A stretch of 64,000 nucleotides of DNA. Origin: CAKRJP01 sp963658085. GTDB lineage: Bacteria; Bacillota; Clostridia; Lachnospirales; Lachnospiraceae. Shown here one piece after another: positions 24,048 through 32,936 of this stretch; position 1 is the stretch's first letter, and every line of letters begins with the position of its first letter. Location of the stretch: positions 62,001 to 126,000 of the forward strand of contig CAVKOU010000003.1 in the NCBI GenBank assembly GCA_963658085.1, written 5' to 3'. The notes beneath the pieces were generated by a model. The model saw nothing but the letters and a program-made list of their open reading frames with translations, was not told the DNA's origin and ran no database searches. The position numbers and the translations under genes were made by a program.

Positions 24048-24087
24048 TTAAAAAAGGCGGTAGATAACCGAATGTTATCTACCGCCT
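24048..24087 (-). terminator. Terminator of the NlpC/P60 gene
   Basis: Perfect 14-bp stem aggcggtagataac/gttatctaccgcct (24055-24087) with 5-base loop, followed by TTTTTAATTACTTTTT on the minus strand. Confidence 0.9.
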
Positions 24088-24102
24088 CGTAGTCCTCGCT
24101 CA

Positions 24103-25965
24103 TTATAACCCAAAAATGGATGGATTGGAAGTATTTCCTGTTAATAAATTTCCAGATGAACTTCCCGTTAATAGATTCTCTGTTGCTGTGGTCTCATCAT
24201 CATCTAAGATTCTGGTTGCCCACACGGCGTCTGAGGTATATACATTTCCATAAATGATTCCTACATCTTCATTGGCCGCTTCAATGGTTTTTCCATCTCC
24301 TGCGTACATAACCACATGATAAATATATCCGTTCTCCGCATAGAAGATCAGATCTCCAGGAGCTGCATCCTCCACAGGGATCTGCATTCCATACTGTGCC
24401 TGGTCCTCTGCCACTCGAGGTAATGTATAACCAAAGTTCAGATAAATCTGCTGAACAAATCCGGAACAGTCTGCTCCCTCTGTCAGGCTTGTGCCTCCCC
24501 ATACATAGGGATTTCCCACAAACTGAGATGCAAATTCCAATATTGCATTTCGAACAGAGCTGCCCTTAGATCCCTCTTTGATAGAGGTTACTGTATAATA
24601 AAGAGCCTTGTTCTCTGAAGGTTTCACCACTTCTTCTGCTGTAACAAAATAGGCTTCCCCTGCCCCAGTTACCTTGTTTTTCGCAGCATCATCCATGGTA
24701 AGGAATTCTCTTTTTACAAATCCTCTTACATCTCCGGATTCGATATAAACCCAGTCTTTGTTCTTGTCTGAAAGGATATAGCAAAGGCCACCTTCCGGCA
24801 AGGTTCCTACCACTTTTCCTGTGGTATCCCCCGTTTCATAAATATTCATAACTGAGCTTCCGGTACTTTTTGATACCTGATTATTTACCAGAGCATAATC
24901 CTTACTTACTGCCACCTGGTTGGTGGTAGCTCTAAGATACGCAAAGGCCTGATTATCCCCGGGAGCAATCTTGGTAACTGCCGTCTTTACCACACTATCG
25001 ATGCCCTCATAGGTTTTATTTTTCTTGTTTGCAAGCTTCTGCGCCTTCTTTTCAAAGGCATTTAATATCTGCTTTGCTTCCTGTCCTGTATACATATCAG
25101 ATTTTTTCACGAATCCTCTTGCAGTTCCGGACTCTACATAAAGCCACTCGTCATTTACTTCCTTAAGAACGTAAGCCACGGCCTTTTTGGGTAAGAGTCC
25201 CACTACTCGCACATCTTCTGTAGTCTGTCCTGCCTTCTCGGAAGGAATCTCCTCCAAAATCTTAGTATCCTTCGCCTTTGCAAAAGAATACTTCTTCGCA
25301 ATCTGCCAAAAGCGAAAATCCTGATAAATTTCCGGAGCTTCTACGATATTCTGGTTCGCAATGAGTTCCTCGTTGCTTCCATTATTCTCCTCACTCTCAG
25401 CTTCCTTGGTCTCCTCTTTTGATTCTGAAGATTCCTCTTTCGATTCAGAAGTCTCCTCTTGGTTTTCTCCAACACTCTCTTCTGCATTCTGATCCTTAGA
25501 AGCATCCTCTGTCGCAGTTTCAGAAGTGTTATCGGAAGTCCCTTCCTTATTTTGATCTGTTCCGTTCTCTGTCTGTCCCGTCTTATCTGACTTATCTGAT
25601 TTATCCGTCTTATTACTTCCGGGAATTGTAGTCACACGGCTTCCTGTGAGAGGATCCACGTAAGCCCCTGTAGATGTATCCTTTAGGAACCCCGTGGTCT
25701 CATCATACCAGATCTCCTGGCTTTCTATGAGAGCCCATACATCATCAGACACCTCCACAACTGTACTAGTTCCATCCACTAGTTTTGCCGAAGGCCGTAC
25801 TGCCTCCTCTATAACTTCCTCTGTAACTTCCTGCCACTGTTCCCCGTCTGTATTCTCCTCCGCATAAACGCTAACAGGTGCAGAAAATAAAAAAGTCGCT
25901 ACAAGAATTCCTGTTAAGGCTCCTGTACCGATGATCCCGGCAATTCTTGAATTACGATTTTTCAC
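24103..25965 (-). CDS. Secreted SH3-domain NlpC/P60 peptidoglycan hydrolase
   Basis: A 620-aa exported protein. Signal peptide at 1-35 (GIIGTGALTGILVATFLFSA, then VYAEE). Residues about 120-200 are a Ser/Glu/Asn-rich linker with KSDKSDK and SESKEESSESKEE micro-repeats. Two bacterial SH3-like modules follow, each ending in WLYVESGTARGFVKK or WVYIESGDVRGFVKR. The C-terminal NlpC/P60 domain has the catalytic Cys in GADCSGFVQQIYLNFGY and His in YIYHVVMYAGDG. It probably cuts peptide stems during growth, separation or sporulation. GTG start with AGGAGG. A short LLTG repeat ends the protein. Confidence 0.92.
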   Translation of the reverse strand: MKNRNSRIAGIIGTGALTGILVATFLFSAPVSVYAEENTDGEQWQEVTEEVIEEAVRPSAKLVDGTSTVVEVSDDVWALIESQEIWYDETTGFLKDTSTGAYVDPLTGSRVTTIPGSNKTDKSDKSDKTGQTENGTDQNKEGTSDNTSETATEDASKDQNAEESVGENQEETSESKEESSESKEETKEAESEENNGSNEELIANQNIVEAPEIYQDFRFWQIAKKYSFAKAKDTKILEEIPSEKAGQTTEDVRVVGLLPKKAVAYVLKEVNDEWLYVESGTARGFVKKSDMYTGQEAKQILNAFEKKAQKLANKKNKTYEGIDSVVKTAVTKIAPGDNQAFAYLRATTNQVAVSKDYALVNNQVSKSTGSSVMNIYETGDTTGKVVGTLPEGGLCYILSDKNKDWVYIESGDVRGFVKREFLTMDDAAKNKVTGAGEAYFVTAEEVVKPSENKALYYTVTSIKEGSKGSSVRNAILEFASQFVGNPYVWGGTSLTEGADCSGFVQQIYLNFGYTLPRVAEDQAQYGMQIPVEDAAPGDLIFYAENGYIYHVVMYAGDGKTIEAANEDVGIIYGNVYTSDAVWATRILDDDETTATENLLTGSSSGNLLTGNTSNPSIFGL

Positions 25966-26051
25966 TAAATAAGCCTCCTTATATTATTTCAACTCTCCCT
26001 CAAATACATCGTCCCCAAACAGGTCTTACAGACTACTTTGGAAATGAAAAA

Positions 26052-26124
26052 AGCTGGAAATCGGACTTGAACCGACGACCCCTTCATTACGAGTGAAGTG
26101 CTCTACCAACTGAGCTATTCCAGC
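26052..26124 (-). tRNA. tRNA-Thr (anticodon CGU)
   Basis: A 73-base cloverleaf: acceptor GCTGGAA/TTCCAGC, D arm GCTC...GAGC, anticodon stem CTTCA-CTCGTAA-TGAAG giving CGU (codon ACG), T arm with GGTTCAAGTCC. No encoded CCA. A T run follows the 3' end on the minus strand. Its 5' end directly touches the mscS terminator. Confidence 0.95.
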
Positions 26125-26159
26125 AAAAATCTGTCAGTTAAAAGTAAAACCGACAGATT
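26125..26159 (-). terminator. Hairpin after mscS, abutting tRNA-Thr
   Basis: Stem AATCTGTC/GACAGATT (26128-26159) with extra inner pairs, then TTTTT on the minus strand that runs straight into base 1 of tRNA-Thr. It may be a leaky terminator or a processing hairpin. Confidence 0.6.
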
Positions 26160-26173
26160 GAATTATAAACAGA

Positions 26174-27067
26174 TTATTTACTATTGTCAAGATGCTTCGG
26201 ATAATGGATTGTCATTTGCGGATAAGGTATTTCAATTTGATGCTCATCCAGTGTAAGCTTGGCATTTTCAAGGACCCGCCATCTTGTCTCCCAATAAGCC
26301 TCGGTTCTCACGTCCGCACGAAGGCCAATCTCCACGGCACTATCTTTTAGATCATTGACGAAAACTAATATCTCATGATCCTTTTTTACGTCCGGATCAT
26401 CCGTTAATACTTTTCTTAGAACTTTCTTGGCTTCTTTTATATCTGCATCATAGGAGATAGTAACTCGAAGATCCAACTTCCTCTCTTCTTGTTTGTTCGC
26501 ATTCACAATGGTGCAACTGGCCAAATTTCCATTTGGTATGACAATCTCCTTGTTATCAATAGTAGTAAGTCTGGTATGAAAGATTCGGATCTCTTTTACC
26601 GTACCCTCATAATTGGTGGCGGACTCAAAAATATAATCTCCTACCATAAATGGTTTTAAAAGAAGAATGAAAACTCCTCCGGCCAGGTTAGAAAGACTTC
26701 CCTGTACCGCCAAACCTACAGCCACACCGGCGGAGGCGAGAAGGGCCGCTACGGAAGCGGTATCCACGCCAAGATTTACCGCAATACTAAAGATCAGGAA
26801 TAAATACAGACCAAATTTTAAGAGAGAATCAATAAACTGCTCTGCTCCCTTATCGATAGAAGATCTCTCCAAAGATTTTCTTACGATCTTACGGATCCAT
26901 TTAATAATGCATCTTCCCACAAAGAAGACTACCAGGGCAATCAAAACTTTTACACCGAAAGCCACCAATGCAGGAACACTATCCTGAAAATATTGCACAA
27001 AGGCATTGACTTCTTTTACCGTCTCCTGTGTCACCTCTGCAACCTGTTCTGTTGTCTCTTCTGCCAC
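26174..27067 (-). CDS. mscS: Small-conductance mechanosensitive channel MscS
   Basis: Membrane channel relieving osmotic downshock. After a polar N terminus there are hydrophobic spans near 30-50, 85-105 and a pore helix ASAGVAVGLAVQGSLSNLAG with small residues (about 112-131), then the beta domain (GDYIFESATNYEGTVKEI, TIDNKEIVIPNG). Length 297 aa matches MscS. GTG start behind AAGGAGG. Last protein gene of the long housekeeping run beginning at ylxM, just before tRNA-Thr. Confidence 0.93.
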   Translation of the reverse strand: MAEETTEQVAEVTQETVKEVNAFVQYFQDSVPALVAFGVKVLIALVVFFVGRCIIKWIRKIVRKSLERSSIDKGAEQFIDSLLKFGLYLFLIFSIAVNLGVDTASVAALLASAGVAVGLAVQGSLSNLAGGVFILLLKPFMVGDYIFESATNYEGTVKEIRIFHTRLTTIDNKEIVIPNGNLASCTIVNANKQEERKLDLRVTISYDADIKEAKKVLRKVLTDDPDVKKDHEILVFVNDLKDSAVEIGLRADVRTEAYWETRWRVLENAKLTLDEHQIEIPYPQMTIHYPKHLDNSK

Positions 27068-27078
27068 GAAATTCCTCC

Positions 27079-27927
27079 TTATTCTTTCAATGCCAGAAAT
27101 GCACTGACATTTCCTCGATTATTTCCTGTCGTCCTATGGGAAAAGAATACATCGGGATTGCAATGAGTGCAGGCATTGGTAATAGCGATATGTTCCGGAC
27201 TTACCCCTGCCTCCAGGAAAATCTGACGATTCGCTTCCCAGAGATTTAACTGATATTTTCCCTTGGATTTCTGCTCTTCTTTTTGATAAAAAAGCTTCTC
27301 CCATAGGTTCTCAGAAAAAGCTTCTTTAAATTTTAAAATTACATCCGCACTGACTTCATAGCAATCCTGACAAATAGATGGCCCCACTGCTGCCAGAATA
27401 TCTCCCGGATCGCAACCGAAAGTTTCCTTCATCTTCTCTATCGTAACCTTTCCGATTTTCCCGACAGTTCCTCTCCATCCGGAATGGCTAAGACCAATCA
27501 CTTTCTTTACAGGGTCCACGAAATACAATGGCACGCAGTCTGCATAAAAAGTTACCAGGCAGATTCCCGGAACATTGGTAATAAGTCCATCGGTTTCCGG
27601 AAAGGTTTTTCCTTTATCTTCCCCTCTTACTGCCTCCACATGGGTGGTATGGGTCTGATGGGTATAGGTAAAATCTTCCGGATGCACTCCAAGAGCCTTT
27701 GCCATGCGACGGATATTTTCTTTCACATCCTCCGGGTCATCTCCCCTGCTGGTGCTGATGTTCATGGTACTGCAATAGCCTTTGCTGACTCCTCCAAATC
27801 TGGTGGAAAATCCATGATTTACAATCCCAGTCTCCTCAAACATAGGATAAGTTAGATAAGGAACGTTATATTCCTCCCTCTCACGAAAGATCGGTTCTTT
27901 ATTTTTATATTTGATTTCAAGCTTCAT
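27079..27927 (-). CDS. pgeF: Peptidoglycan editing factor / multicopper-type PgeF (YfiH family)
   Basis: YfiH-family metal enzyme (formerly laccase domain or polyphenol oxidase). Zinc/metal residues are in THQTHTTHV, YADCVPLYF and GLSHSGWRGTVGKIG, and the C terminus has CTHCNPDVFFSHRTTG. Members act as purine nucleoside phosphorylases or as cytoplasmic proofreading factors for peptidoglycan precursors. Length 282 aa. It lies 11 bases before mscS and 14 after yraN, inside the operon. Confidence 0.9.
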   Translation of the reverse strand: MKLEIKYKNKEPIFREREEYNVPYLTYPMFEETGIVNHGFSTRFGGVSKGYCSTMNISTSRGDDPEDVKENIRRMAKALGVHPEDFTYTHQTHTTHVEAVRGEDKGKTFPETDGLITNVPGICLVTFYADCVPLYFVDPVKKVIGLSHSGWRGTVGKIGKVTIEKMKETFGCDPGDILAAVGPSICQDCYEVSADVILKFKEAFSENLWEKLFYQKEEQKSKGKYQLNLWEANRQIFLEAGVSPEHIAITNACTHCNPDVFFSHRTTGNNRGNVSAFLALKE

Positions 27928-27941
27928 AGGTTCCTATACTC

Positions 27942-28301
27942 CTATCCTACATAGTCAAAGGCATTCTGAAATAGTCTAATCTCTTCCCCTTCAATACTCA
28001 CCACATCAAATCTGCACGGCATATCGTTCAGGTTATTGATGGTAATATAATAAAGGGCACACTGAGAGATTTTTCTCTGCTTTGCTGCATCCACCGCCTC
28101 AAAAGGGTGGCCTGCGGAGTCATCTTTTCGGTATTTCACCTCACAGAAAACCAGATATTCTCCATCTTTTGCGATAATATCAATCTCTCCCCTGCGATAT
28201 CTAAAGTTATATTCTAAAATCTCATAACCTTCGGATTCTAAGTAGGCTCCTGCCTTTTTTTCGTAGGCTGTTCCTAAGGTTCTTTTATTCTGTCTCTCCA
28301 T
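27942..28301 (-). CDS. yraN: YraN/UPF0102 family nuclease-like protein
   Basis: A 119-aa protein with the restriction-endonuclease-like fold of UPF0102: GTAYEKKAGAYLESEGYEIL, the metal site EIDIIAKDGEYLVFCEVKYR (E...D...E-x-K) and VDAAKQRKISQCALYY. Function unclear; a Holliday-junction or repair role is often suggested. Its start overlaps the end of rnhB by 17 bases, the common rnhB-yraN pairing. Confidence 0.92.
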   Translation of the reverse strand: MERQNKRTLGTAYEKKAGAYLESEGYEILEYNFRYRRGEIDIIAKDGEYLVFCEVKYRKDDSAGHPFEAVDAAKQRKISQCALYYITINNLNDMPCRFDVVSIEGEEIRLFQNAFDYVG

Positions 28302-28959
28302 GGATAATATTTTTTATAAAGCTCCTTCTGTGAATCGGTGTTGGTCCAAGTTCCCTTAATGCCTCCATATGAACCTTTGTTCCATAGCCTTTGTTCTTTG
28401 CGAAATCGTATCCCGGCATGATCTTATCATATTCTACCATAAGTCTGTCTCTGGTAACCTTTGCAATAATGCTGGCCGCCGCAATGGATACGCTTTTTGC
28501 ATCCCCCTTGATAATGGGCACCTGGGGAATATCCACCTCCGGAATGGTTACTGCATCATTGAGCAAAAGATCCGGCCGTACCTTTAAATTCTTGATAGCC
28601 TGGCGCATAGCTTCGTAAGTAGCCTGCAAGATATTGATCTCATCGATTCTTCCGGGCCCTACCATCCCAATTCCCGTGGCAACTGCCTTCTCCATAATCT
28701 CATCATAGAGAGCCTCTCTTTTTTTCTCAGAAAGCTTCTTGGAATCATTGAGATAAAGAATGGTTTCATCCTTTGGAAGGATTACTGCCCCTGCTACAAC
28801 CGGGCCAGCCAAAGGTCCCCTGCCCACCTCATCAATACCGCAAATATACTGACAGTATTCATATTCTCTCTCGAATTCCTTCATTGTCTCAAGGCGAGCC
28901 AATTCTTTTTCTAACTTTTCTTTCTGTTTTCTGGCTCTTTCTTCTTCTCTTTTATTCAT
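28285..28959 (-). CDS. rnhB: Ribonuclease HII
   Basis: Removes ribonucleotides from RNA-DNA hybrids. ICGIDEVGRGPLAGPVVAGA carries the catalytic Asp-Glu pair (about residue 43), VKSVSIAAASIIAKVTRD-like SIAAASIIAKVTRDR and the downstream Asp in MVEYDKIMPGY complete the site. A charged N-terminal helix of about 35 residues extends it beyond the minimal enzyme, as in other clostridia. It overlaps lepB by 8 bases and yraN by 17. Confidence 0.95.
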   Translation of the reverse strand: MNKREEERARKQKEKLEKELARLETMKEFEREYEYCQYICGIDEVGRGPLAGPVVAGAVILPKDETILYLNDSKKLSEKKREALYDEIMEKAVATGIGMVGPGRIDEINILQATYEAMRQAIKNLKVRPDLLLNDAVTIPEVDIPQVPIIKGDAKSVSIAAASIIAKVTRDRLMVEYDKIMPGYDFAKNKGYGTKVHMEALRELGPTPIHRRSFIKNIIHGETE

Positions 28960-29509
28960 GCTTGATCACTCCAACCTTGTCAAACGGGTAGATCCGTACC
29001 CAGGCCTTTCCCATGAGCTCACTTCTAGTAACAAGTCCCACAGAAGGATCTCGGCTGTCGGAACTATGATTCCTGTTGTCTCCCAAAAGGAAGTACTCAT
29101 CCTCTCCTAAGGTGATCGGATTTTCTGCAGTTCCTGCATCCTCCATCACCTCAGCGCCATAAATATCCGTACTTAACAGTTCTCCGTCAATATATACATA
29201 TCCATTTACCACCTGAACCGTCTCTCCCGGAAGTCCTATGATTCGTTTAATATAATAAGTATTTTCCTCATAACGATAAGGGAATACTACAATATCGAAC
29301 CGTTTAGGATCTTTAAAATGATAGGTCCATTTATCTACGATGAGATTGTCCCCATCACTTAATGTAGTCTCCATGGAGGAGCCGCTGACTCTGGTCCTTT
29401 GGCCCACATAGGTTACCACCACATAAGTCAAGACTACAATGATCAATAGATAAAATATCCAGCTAAGTAGCTCTCTTAATACTCCCGGCTCTCGATCTCG
29501 TCTTGCCAC
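28952..29509 (-). CDS. lepB: Signal peptidase I (first of two)
   Basis: Membrane protease that removes signal peptides. One N-terminal membrane span (SWIFYLLIIVVLTYVVVTYV), catalytic Ser in VSGSSMETTL, catalytic Lys in YYIKRIIGLPGETV and the conserved GDNRNHSSDSR. Length 185 aa. GTG start with AGGAAG eight bases before it, inside the end of rbgA. A second, slightly longer copy lies two genes upstream (30411); duplicated signal peptidases with RbgA between them are common in this group. Confidence 0.94.
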   Translation of the reverse strand: MARRDREPGVLRELLSWIFYLLIIVVLTYVVVTYVGQRTRVSGSSMETTLSDGDNLIVDKWTYHFKDPKRFDIVVFPYRYEENTYYIKRIIGLPGETVQVVNGYVYIDGELLSTDIYGAEVMEDAGTAENPITLGEDEYFLLGDNRNHSSDSRDPSVGLVTRSELMGKAWVRIYPFDKVGVIKHE

Positions 29510-29512
29510 TTT

Positions 29513-30385
29513 TTACACTTCCTTTGTCTCTTTCTCATTGTCGGATTCCGGATATTCCAAAGTAAATCTTCCGATCCGGCCATTTCTAAAGTCATCCAGG
29601 AGAAGTGAGGCTGCCTTATCAGTATCAAGCTCGCTGCCCCTTACCAGACAATGTCTGCTCTTTGCGATCTGTCCCAGCACTACATAGGCATTGGCATCTC
29701 CCGGAATGCTATACTTTTCTTCCAGAGTTCCTGCATAATGCTGATTCATAAAGCTAATAAGTTCTGCTGCCAATTCCTCTGTATTTAAAATCTCATCCTT
29801 GATAGAACCAATAAATGCCAAACGGAGTCCCACTTCCTGATCCTCAAATTTCGGCCAAAGAATTCCCGGGGTATCCAAAAGTTCCACTGACTTATTGAGA
29901 CGAATCCACTGTTTTCCCTTAGTGACTCCCGGCTTGTTTCCCGTCTTTGCTGCGGCTTTCCCTGCCAACGCGTTAATAAACGTAGACTTTCCGACATTCG
30001 GAATTCCAACTACCATGGCCCGCACCGGACGATTTAGGATTCCTCGTTTTCTGTCTCGCTCGATTTTTTCCTTACATGCCTCCGCAATCACGCCTTGAAT
30101 AGACTTGATTCCTGTACCTTTTTTGGAATTTACCTTAACAACGTGATATCCCTTCGCCTTAAAGTACTCCGTCCAGGCATCGTTCCATTTTTCTTCTGCC
30201 ATATCTGACTTATTCAATAAAATCATACGGGCTTTATTTTTTCCCAGCTCATCAATATCCGGATTTCTGCTGCTTAAAGGCACTCTTGCATCCACAAGCT
30301 CAATTACCAGATCAATGAGTTTCATATTTTCCTGCATCATACGCTTTGCTTTCGTCATATGACCCGGATACCATTGAAAATGCAT
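29513..30385 (-). CDS. rbgA: Ribosome biogenesis GTPase RbgA (YlqF)
   Basis: Circularly permuted GTPase needed for 50S subunit assembly. Motif order is G4 LLNKSDM (about 56-62), G1 GIPNVGKSTFINAL (about 127-140), then G3 LLDTPGILWP; FQWYPGHMTKAKRMM is the typical N terminus. Length 290 aa. It sits between the two lepB genes, downstream of rplS and trmD, as in Bacillus. Confidence 0.95.
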   Translation of the reverse strand: MHFQWYPGHMTKAKRMMQENMKLIDLVIELVDARVPLSSRNPDIDELGKNKARMILLNKSDMAEEKWNDAWTEYFKAKGYHVVKVNSKKGTGIKSIQGVIAEACKEKIERDRKRGILNRPVRAMVVGIPNVGKSTFINALAGKAAAKTGNKPGVTKGKQWIRLNKSVELLDTPGILWPKFEDQEVGLRLAFIGSIKDEILNTEELAAELISFMNQHYAGTLEEKYSIPGDANAYVVLGQIAKSRHCLVRGSELDTDKAASLLLDDFRNGRIGRFTLEYPESDNEKETKEV

Positions 30386-30400
30386 AATTTTTCTCCTACT

Positions 30401-30430
30401 CTATAATCCTCTATTCTATAAATCCTCTGT
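30401..30430. repeat. Two 15-bp tandem units across the second lepB stop codon
   Basis: ctataatcctctatt (30401-30415) is followed by ctataaatcctctgt (30416-30430), three differences in 15. The junction holds the TAG stop (30411-30413). Confidence 0.65.
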
Positions 30431-31043
30431 GTTTGCCCGGAGAAGAAATATACCAGGCTTTTCCATATATATAGTCTCTTTTCACTGCTCCAATATCTGC
30501 ATTTCTACTATCTTCGCTGCTTGCGCGATTATCTCCCAAAACGAAGTATTCATCATTTCCCAGGGTAATTTCCTCCCCTGCGATTCCTACATCGTCAATA
30601 TTGGTAACTTCGTAATCTTCTTCTAACTTTTCACCGTCGATATAGATCCTATTCTCGATAATCTGCAAAGTTTCTCCAGGAAGACCTACAATACGTTTCA
30701 CATAATACTGCTCATTCTCATTGCCCTTGGGTTTGAAAATGATAATATCCCCTCGCTTGGGACTTGATGCATTATATGTTACCCGATTTGCCAGCACCAC
30801 GTCTCCGTTATAGAGCACCGGATTCATGGAATCTCCCACAATGCTGATTTTCTGTCCGTAATACCATACCGCCACAAAAGCCAAGAAACATACCAGTGCA
30901 ATTTTAAAAATCCAAATCCCCACAATCTTTACAATGGTAAAATCCGGATTCCATGTTCTGACACTTTTCTTTAACTTCTTTTGCAGTTTTTTATACTTTG
31001 CATTCTGGGGCTTTCTGCGCTGATACTTTCTCTTTCTCGCCAT
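30411..31043 (-). CDS. lepB: Signal peptidase I (second)
   Basis: A second type I signal peptidase, 210 aa, with a longer basic N terminus (RKRKYQRRKPQNAKYKKLQK) before its membrane span (IWIFKIALVCFLAFVAVWYY). Catalytic Ser is in IVGDSMNPVL, Lys in YYVKRIVGLPGETL, and GDNRASSEDSR is present. The basic cytoplasmic tail differs from the 28952 copy and may alter targeting. ATG follows AAAGGTGAG. It is preceded by the rplS terminator, so its expression may be partly uncoupled from rplS. Confidence 0.93.
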   Translation of the reverse strand: MARKRKYQRRKPQNAKYKKLQKKLKKSVRTWNPDFTIVKIVGIWIFKIALVCFLAFVAVWYYGQKISIVGDSMNPVLYNGDVVLANRVTYNASSPKRGDIIIFKPKGNENEQYYVKRIVGLPGETLQIIENRIYIDGEKLEEDYEVTNIDDVGIAGEEITLGNDEYFVLGDNRASSEDSRNADIGAVKRDYIYGKAWYISSPGKHRGFIE

Positions 31044-31081
31044 AATCTCACCTTTATGCCCTGGGTTACATTCCCTTGATG

Positions 31082-31119
31082 CTTAAAAAGGACAACTAAC
31101 ATGATGTAGTTGTCCTTTT
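31082..31119 (-). terminator. rplS terminator
   Basis: Perfect 12-bp stem aaaaggacaact/agttgtcctttt (31086-31097, 31108-31119), 10-base loop, T run on the minus strand; 10 bases after rplS. Confidence 0.88.
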
Positions 31120-31129
31120 CCATAGCTTC

Positions 31130-31474
31130 TTATTTAACTAACTCTTTAACTTTAGCCTTCTTACCAACGCGCTCTCTTAAGTAGAATAATTTAGCTCTTC
31201 TTACTTTACCTCTTCTTACTACTTCGATCTTCTCTACGTTTGGTGAGTGTACCGGCCAAGTCTTCTCAACACCTACTCCGTTAGAAGTCTTTCTAACTGT
31301 AAATGTCTCTCTAGAGCCACCGCCCTGTCTCTTAAGTACGGTTCCTTCGAAAACCTGTACTCTTTCGCGGTTACCCTCTTTGATCTTTCCATATACTTTA
31401 ACAGTATCTCCTACGTGGAATTCTGCAACTTCTTTTACCTGAGCTGCTTCAATATTCTTAATAATATCGTTCAT
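31130..31474 (-). CDS. rplS: 50S ribosomal protein L19
   Basis: Structural protein at the subunit interface. HVGDTVKVYGKIKEGNRERV and RKTSNGVGVEKTWPVHSP are L19 hallmarks, and 114 aa is the family length. The ATG at 31474 has AAGGAGG 8 bases upstream; the frame extends 27 codons further but that part is untranslated leader. The 87-base gap from trmD may contain an L19-type leader, but I could not draw a convincing fold. Confidence 0.96.
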   Translation of the reverse strand: MNDIIKNIEAAQVKEVAEFHVGDTVKVYGKIKEGNRERVQVFEGTVLKRQGGGSRETFTVRKTSNGVGVEKTWPVHSPNVEKIEVVRRGKVRRAKLFYLRERVGKKAKVKELVK

Positions 31475-31561
31475 GTGTGTGACCTCCTTAGTAATATTGG
31501 ATGTTCTTAATACTCGCAGTACCAGAGGACCATCTATTTCTTCACAACAAACCATATGATA

Positions 31562-32308
31562 TCATAGTTCTTCCTGTTGCGCAAGCACTTTTTTAGCGAG
31601 TTCATCCTCTTCCCTGGTAAGCTCCGCTTTGGCAAGTAGATCCGGACGATTCTTTGCAGTTCGAATCACGGACTGCTCTCTTCGCCACTTCTCAATGTTG
31701 GCATGATGTCCCGACATTAAGATCGAAGGAACTGCCTTGTCATGCCATACCTCCGGTCTTGAGTACTGAGGATATTCTAACAAATTATCCTGAAAGCTTT
31801 CAAACTCTGCGGATACGTCATTGTGGAGTACTCCGGGTATCAGTCTGGAAATACAATCTACCATGATCATGGCCGGGAGCTCTCCGCCTGTCAGGACGTA
31901 ATCTCCAATGGAAACGTAGTCTGTTACAATTTCCTCCAAAACACGTTCATCAACGCCCTCATAATGTCCGCAGAGAAATACCAGATCCTCTTCCTTTGCA
32001 AATTCTTCCGCCATAGACTGATTAAAGGTCTTGCCCTGGGGTGACAAAAATACAGTACGAAGATTCTTCTTTCCTGTCTTTTCCTGAAGAGCTTTATAGG
32101 TCTGATATACGGGCTCTGCCTGCATTAACATACCGGCACCTCCCCCGTAAGGATAATCATCTACGCTCTGATGCTTGTTAAAGGCATAGTCTCTGATATT
32201 AATGGCATCTACAGACAAGAGTCCTTTATTCACTGCTCTTCCGATGATACTGGTATTTAATCCATCCCGTACCATATCCGGAAACAATGTCATAATATAA
32301 AAATTCAT
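31562..32308 (-). CDS. trmD: tRNA (guanine-N1-)-methyltransferase
   Basis: Methylates G37 of tRNAs reading CNN codons, preventing frameshifts. The SPOUT knot is seen in FLCGHYEGVDERVLEEIV and SIGDYVLTGGELPAMIMVD; DYPYGGGAGMLMQAEP is also diagnostic. Length 248 aa. It lies between rimM and rplS as in most bacteria. Confidence 0.97.
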   Translation of the reverse strand: MNFYIMTLFPDMVRDGLNTSIIGRAVNKGLLSVDAINIRDYAFNKHQSVDDYPYGGGAGMLMQAEPVYQTYKALQEKTGKKNLRTVFLSPQGKTFNQSMAEEFAKEEDLVFLCGHYEGVDERVLEEIVTDYVSIGDYVLTGGELPAMIMVDCISRLIPGVLHNDVSAEFESFQDNLLEYPQYSRPEVWHDKAVPSILMSGHHANIEKWRREQSVIRTAKNRPDLLAKAELTREEDELAKKVLAQQEEL

Positions 32309-32335
32309 AGATCTTTCCTCGTTGAAAAATTAAAA

Positions 32336-32842
32336 TTACAGCAAGCCTTCCATAATATGGACGGTGATTTTTCCCGCTTCCTCGTCTACATTTAAAATGC
32401 ATTCCTTTATAGCGGGAAGCAGCACCTCTCCATGCTCCTTGCTATCTATAATATATACATCATTGGCCCCTGTCTCCATCACATCTTTCATGGTTCCAAA
32501 ATGAACACCATCCTCTGTATATACTTCCATTCCAATTATATCTGCTATAAAATATTCGTCCTCTTCTAAATCCACTGCATCCTCTCTGCTTATTAAAAGA
32601 GGGCATTTTTTATAGCGCTCAATATCATTTATATTATCGATTCCTTTGAATTTCAGGATTACAAATTGCTTAAAATATTTTACACTTTGAATCTCTAAGG
32701 GAATCTGTTGTTTTCCTGCATCAAGGATGACTCGTTTTAAATCATCAAATCTGGTGGCATCGTCCGTGGTGGGATATACCTTTACTTCTCCCCGGATTCC
32801 GTGAGTAGCTGTAATGACTCCTACCTGCAACATTTGCTCCAT
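32336..32842 (-). CDS. rimM: 16S rRNA processing protein RimM
   Basis: 30S maturation factor. An N-terminal RimM domain (QVGVITATHGIRGEVKVYPT) and a C-terminal PRC-barrel (DIIGMEVYTEDGVHFGTMKD, then NDVYIIDS) are both visible; 168 aa is typical. The ATG at 32842 has GGAGG 7 bases before it. It follows khpA and precedes trmD. Confidence 0.96.
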   Translation of the reverse strand: MEQMLQVGVITATHGIRGEVKVYPTTDDATRFDDLKRVILDAGKQQIPLEIQSVKYFKQFVILKFKGIDNINDIERYKKCPLLISREDAVDLEEDEYFIADIIGMEVYTEDGVHFGTMKDVMETGANDVYIIDSKEHGEVLLPAIKECILNVDEEAGKITVHIMEGLL

Positions 32843-32894
32843 CTTAAATCCTCCATATTTTACATACAAATCATACGGCTTTTTTTAGTAAATA

Positions 32895-32918
32895 AGGACA
32901 GACCTTACAGCCTGTCCT
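32895..32918 (-). terminator. Possible hairpin between khpA and rimM
   Basis: 7-bp stem aggacag/ctgtcct with 10-base loop, followed on the minus strand by TTATTTACT. Weak for a terminator; may set rimM levels. Confidence 0.35.
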
Positions 32919-32936
32919 CATGTTATGCTTTTTCTA

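Noticed and set aside
31475..31555. N-terminal extension of L19
   Set aside because: AAGGAGG lies just before the inner ATG and L19 is 114-116 residues long.
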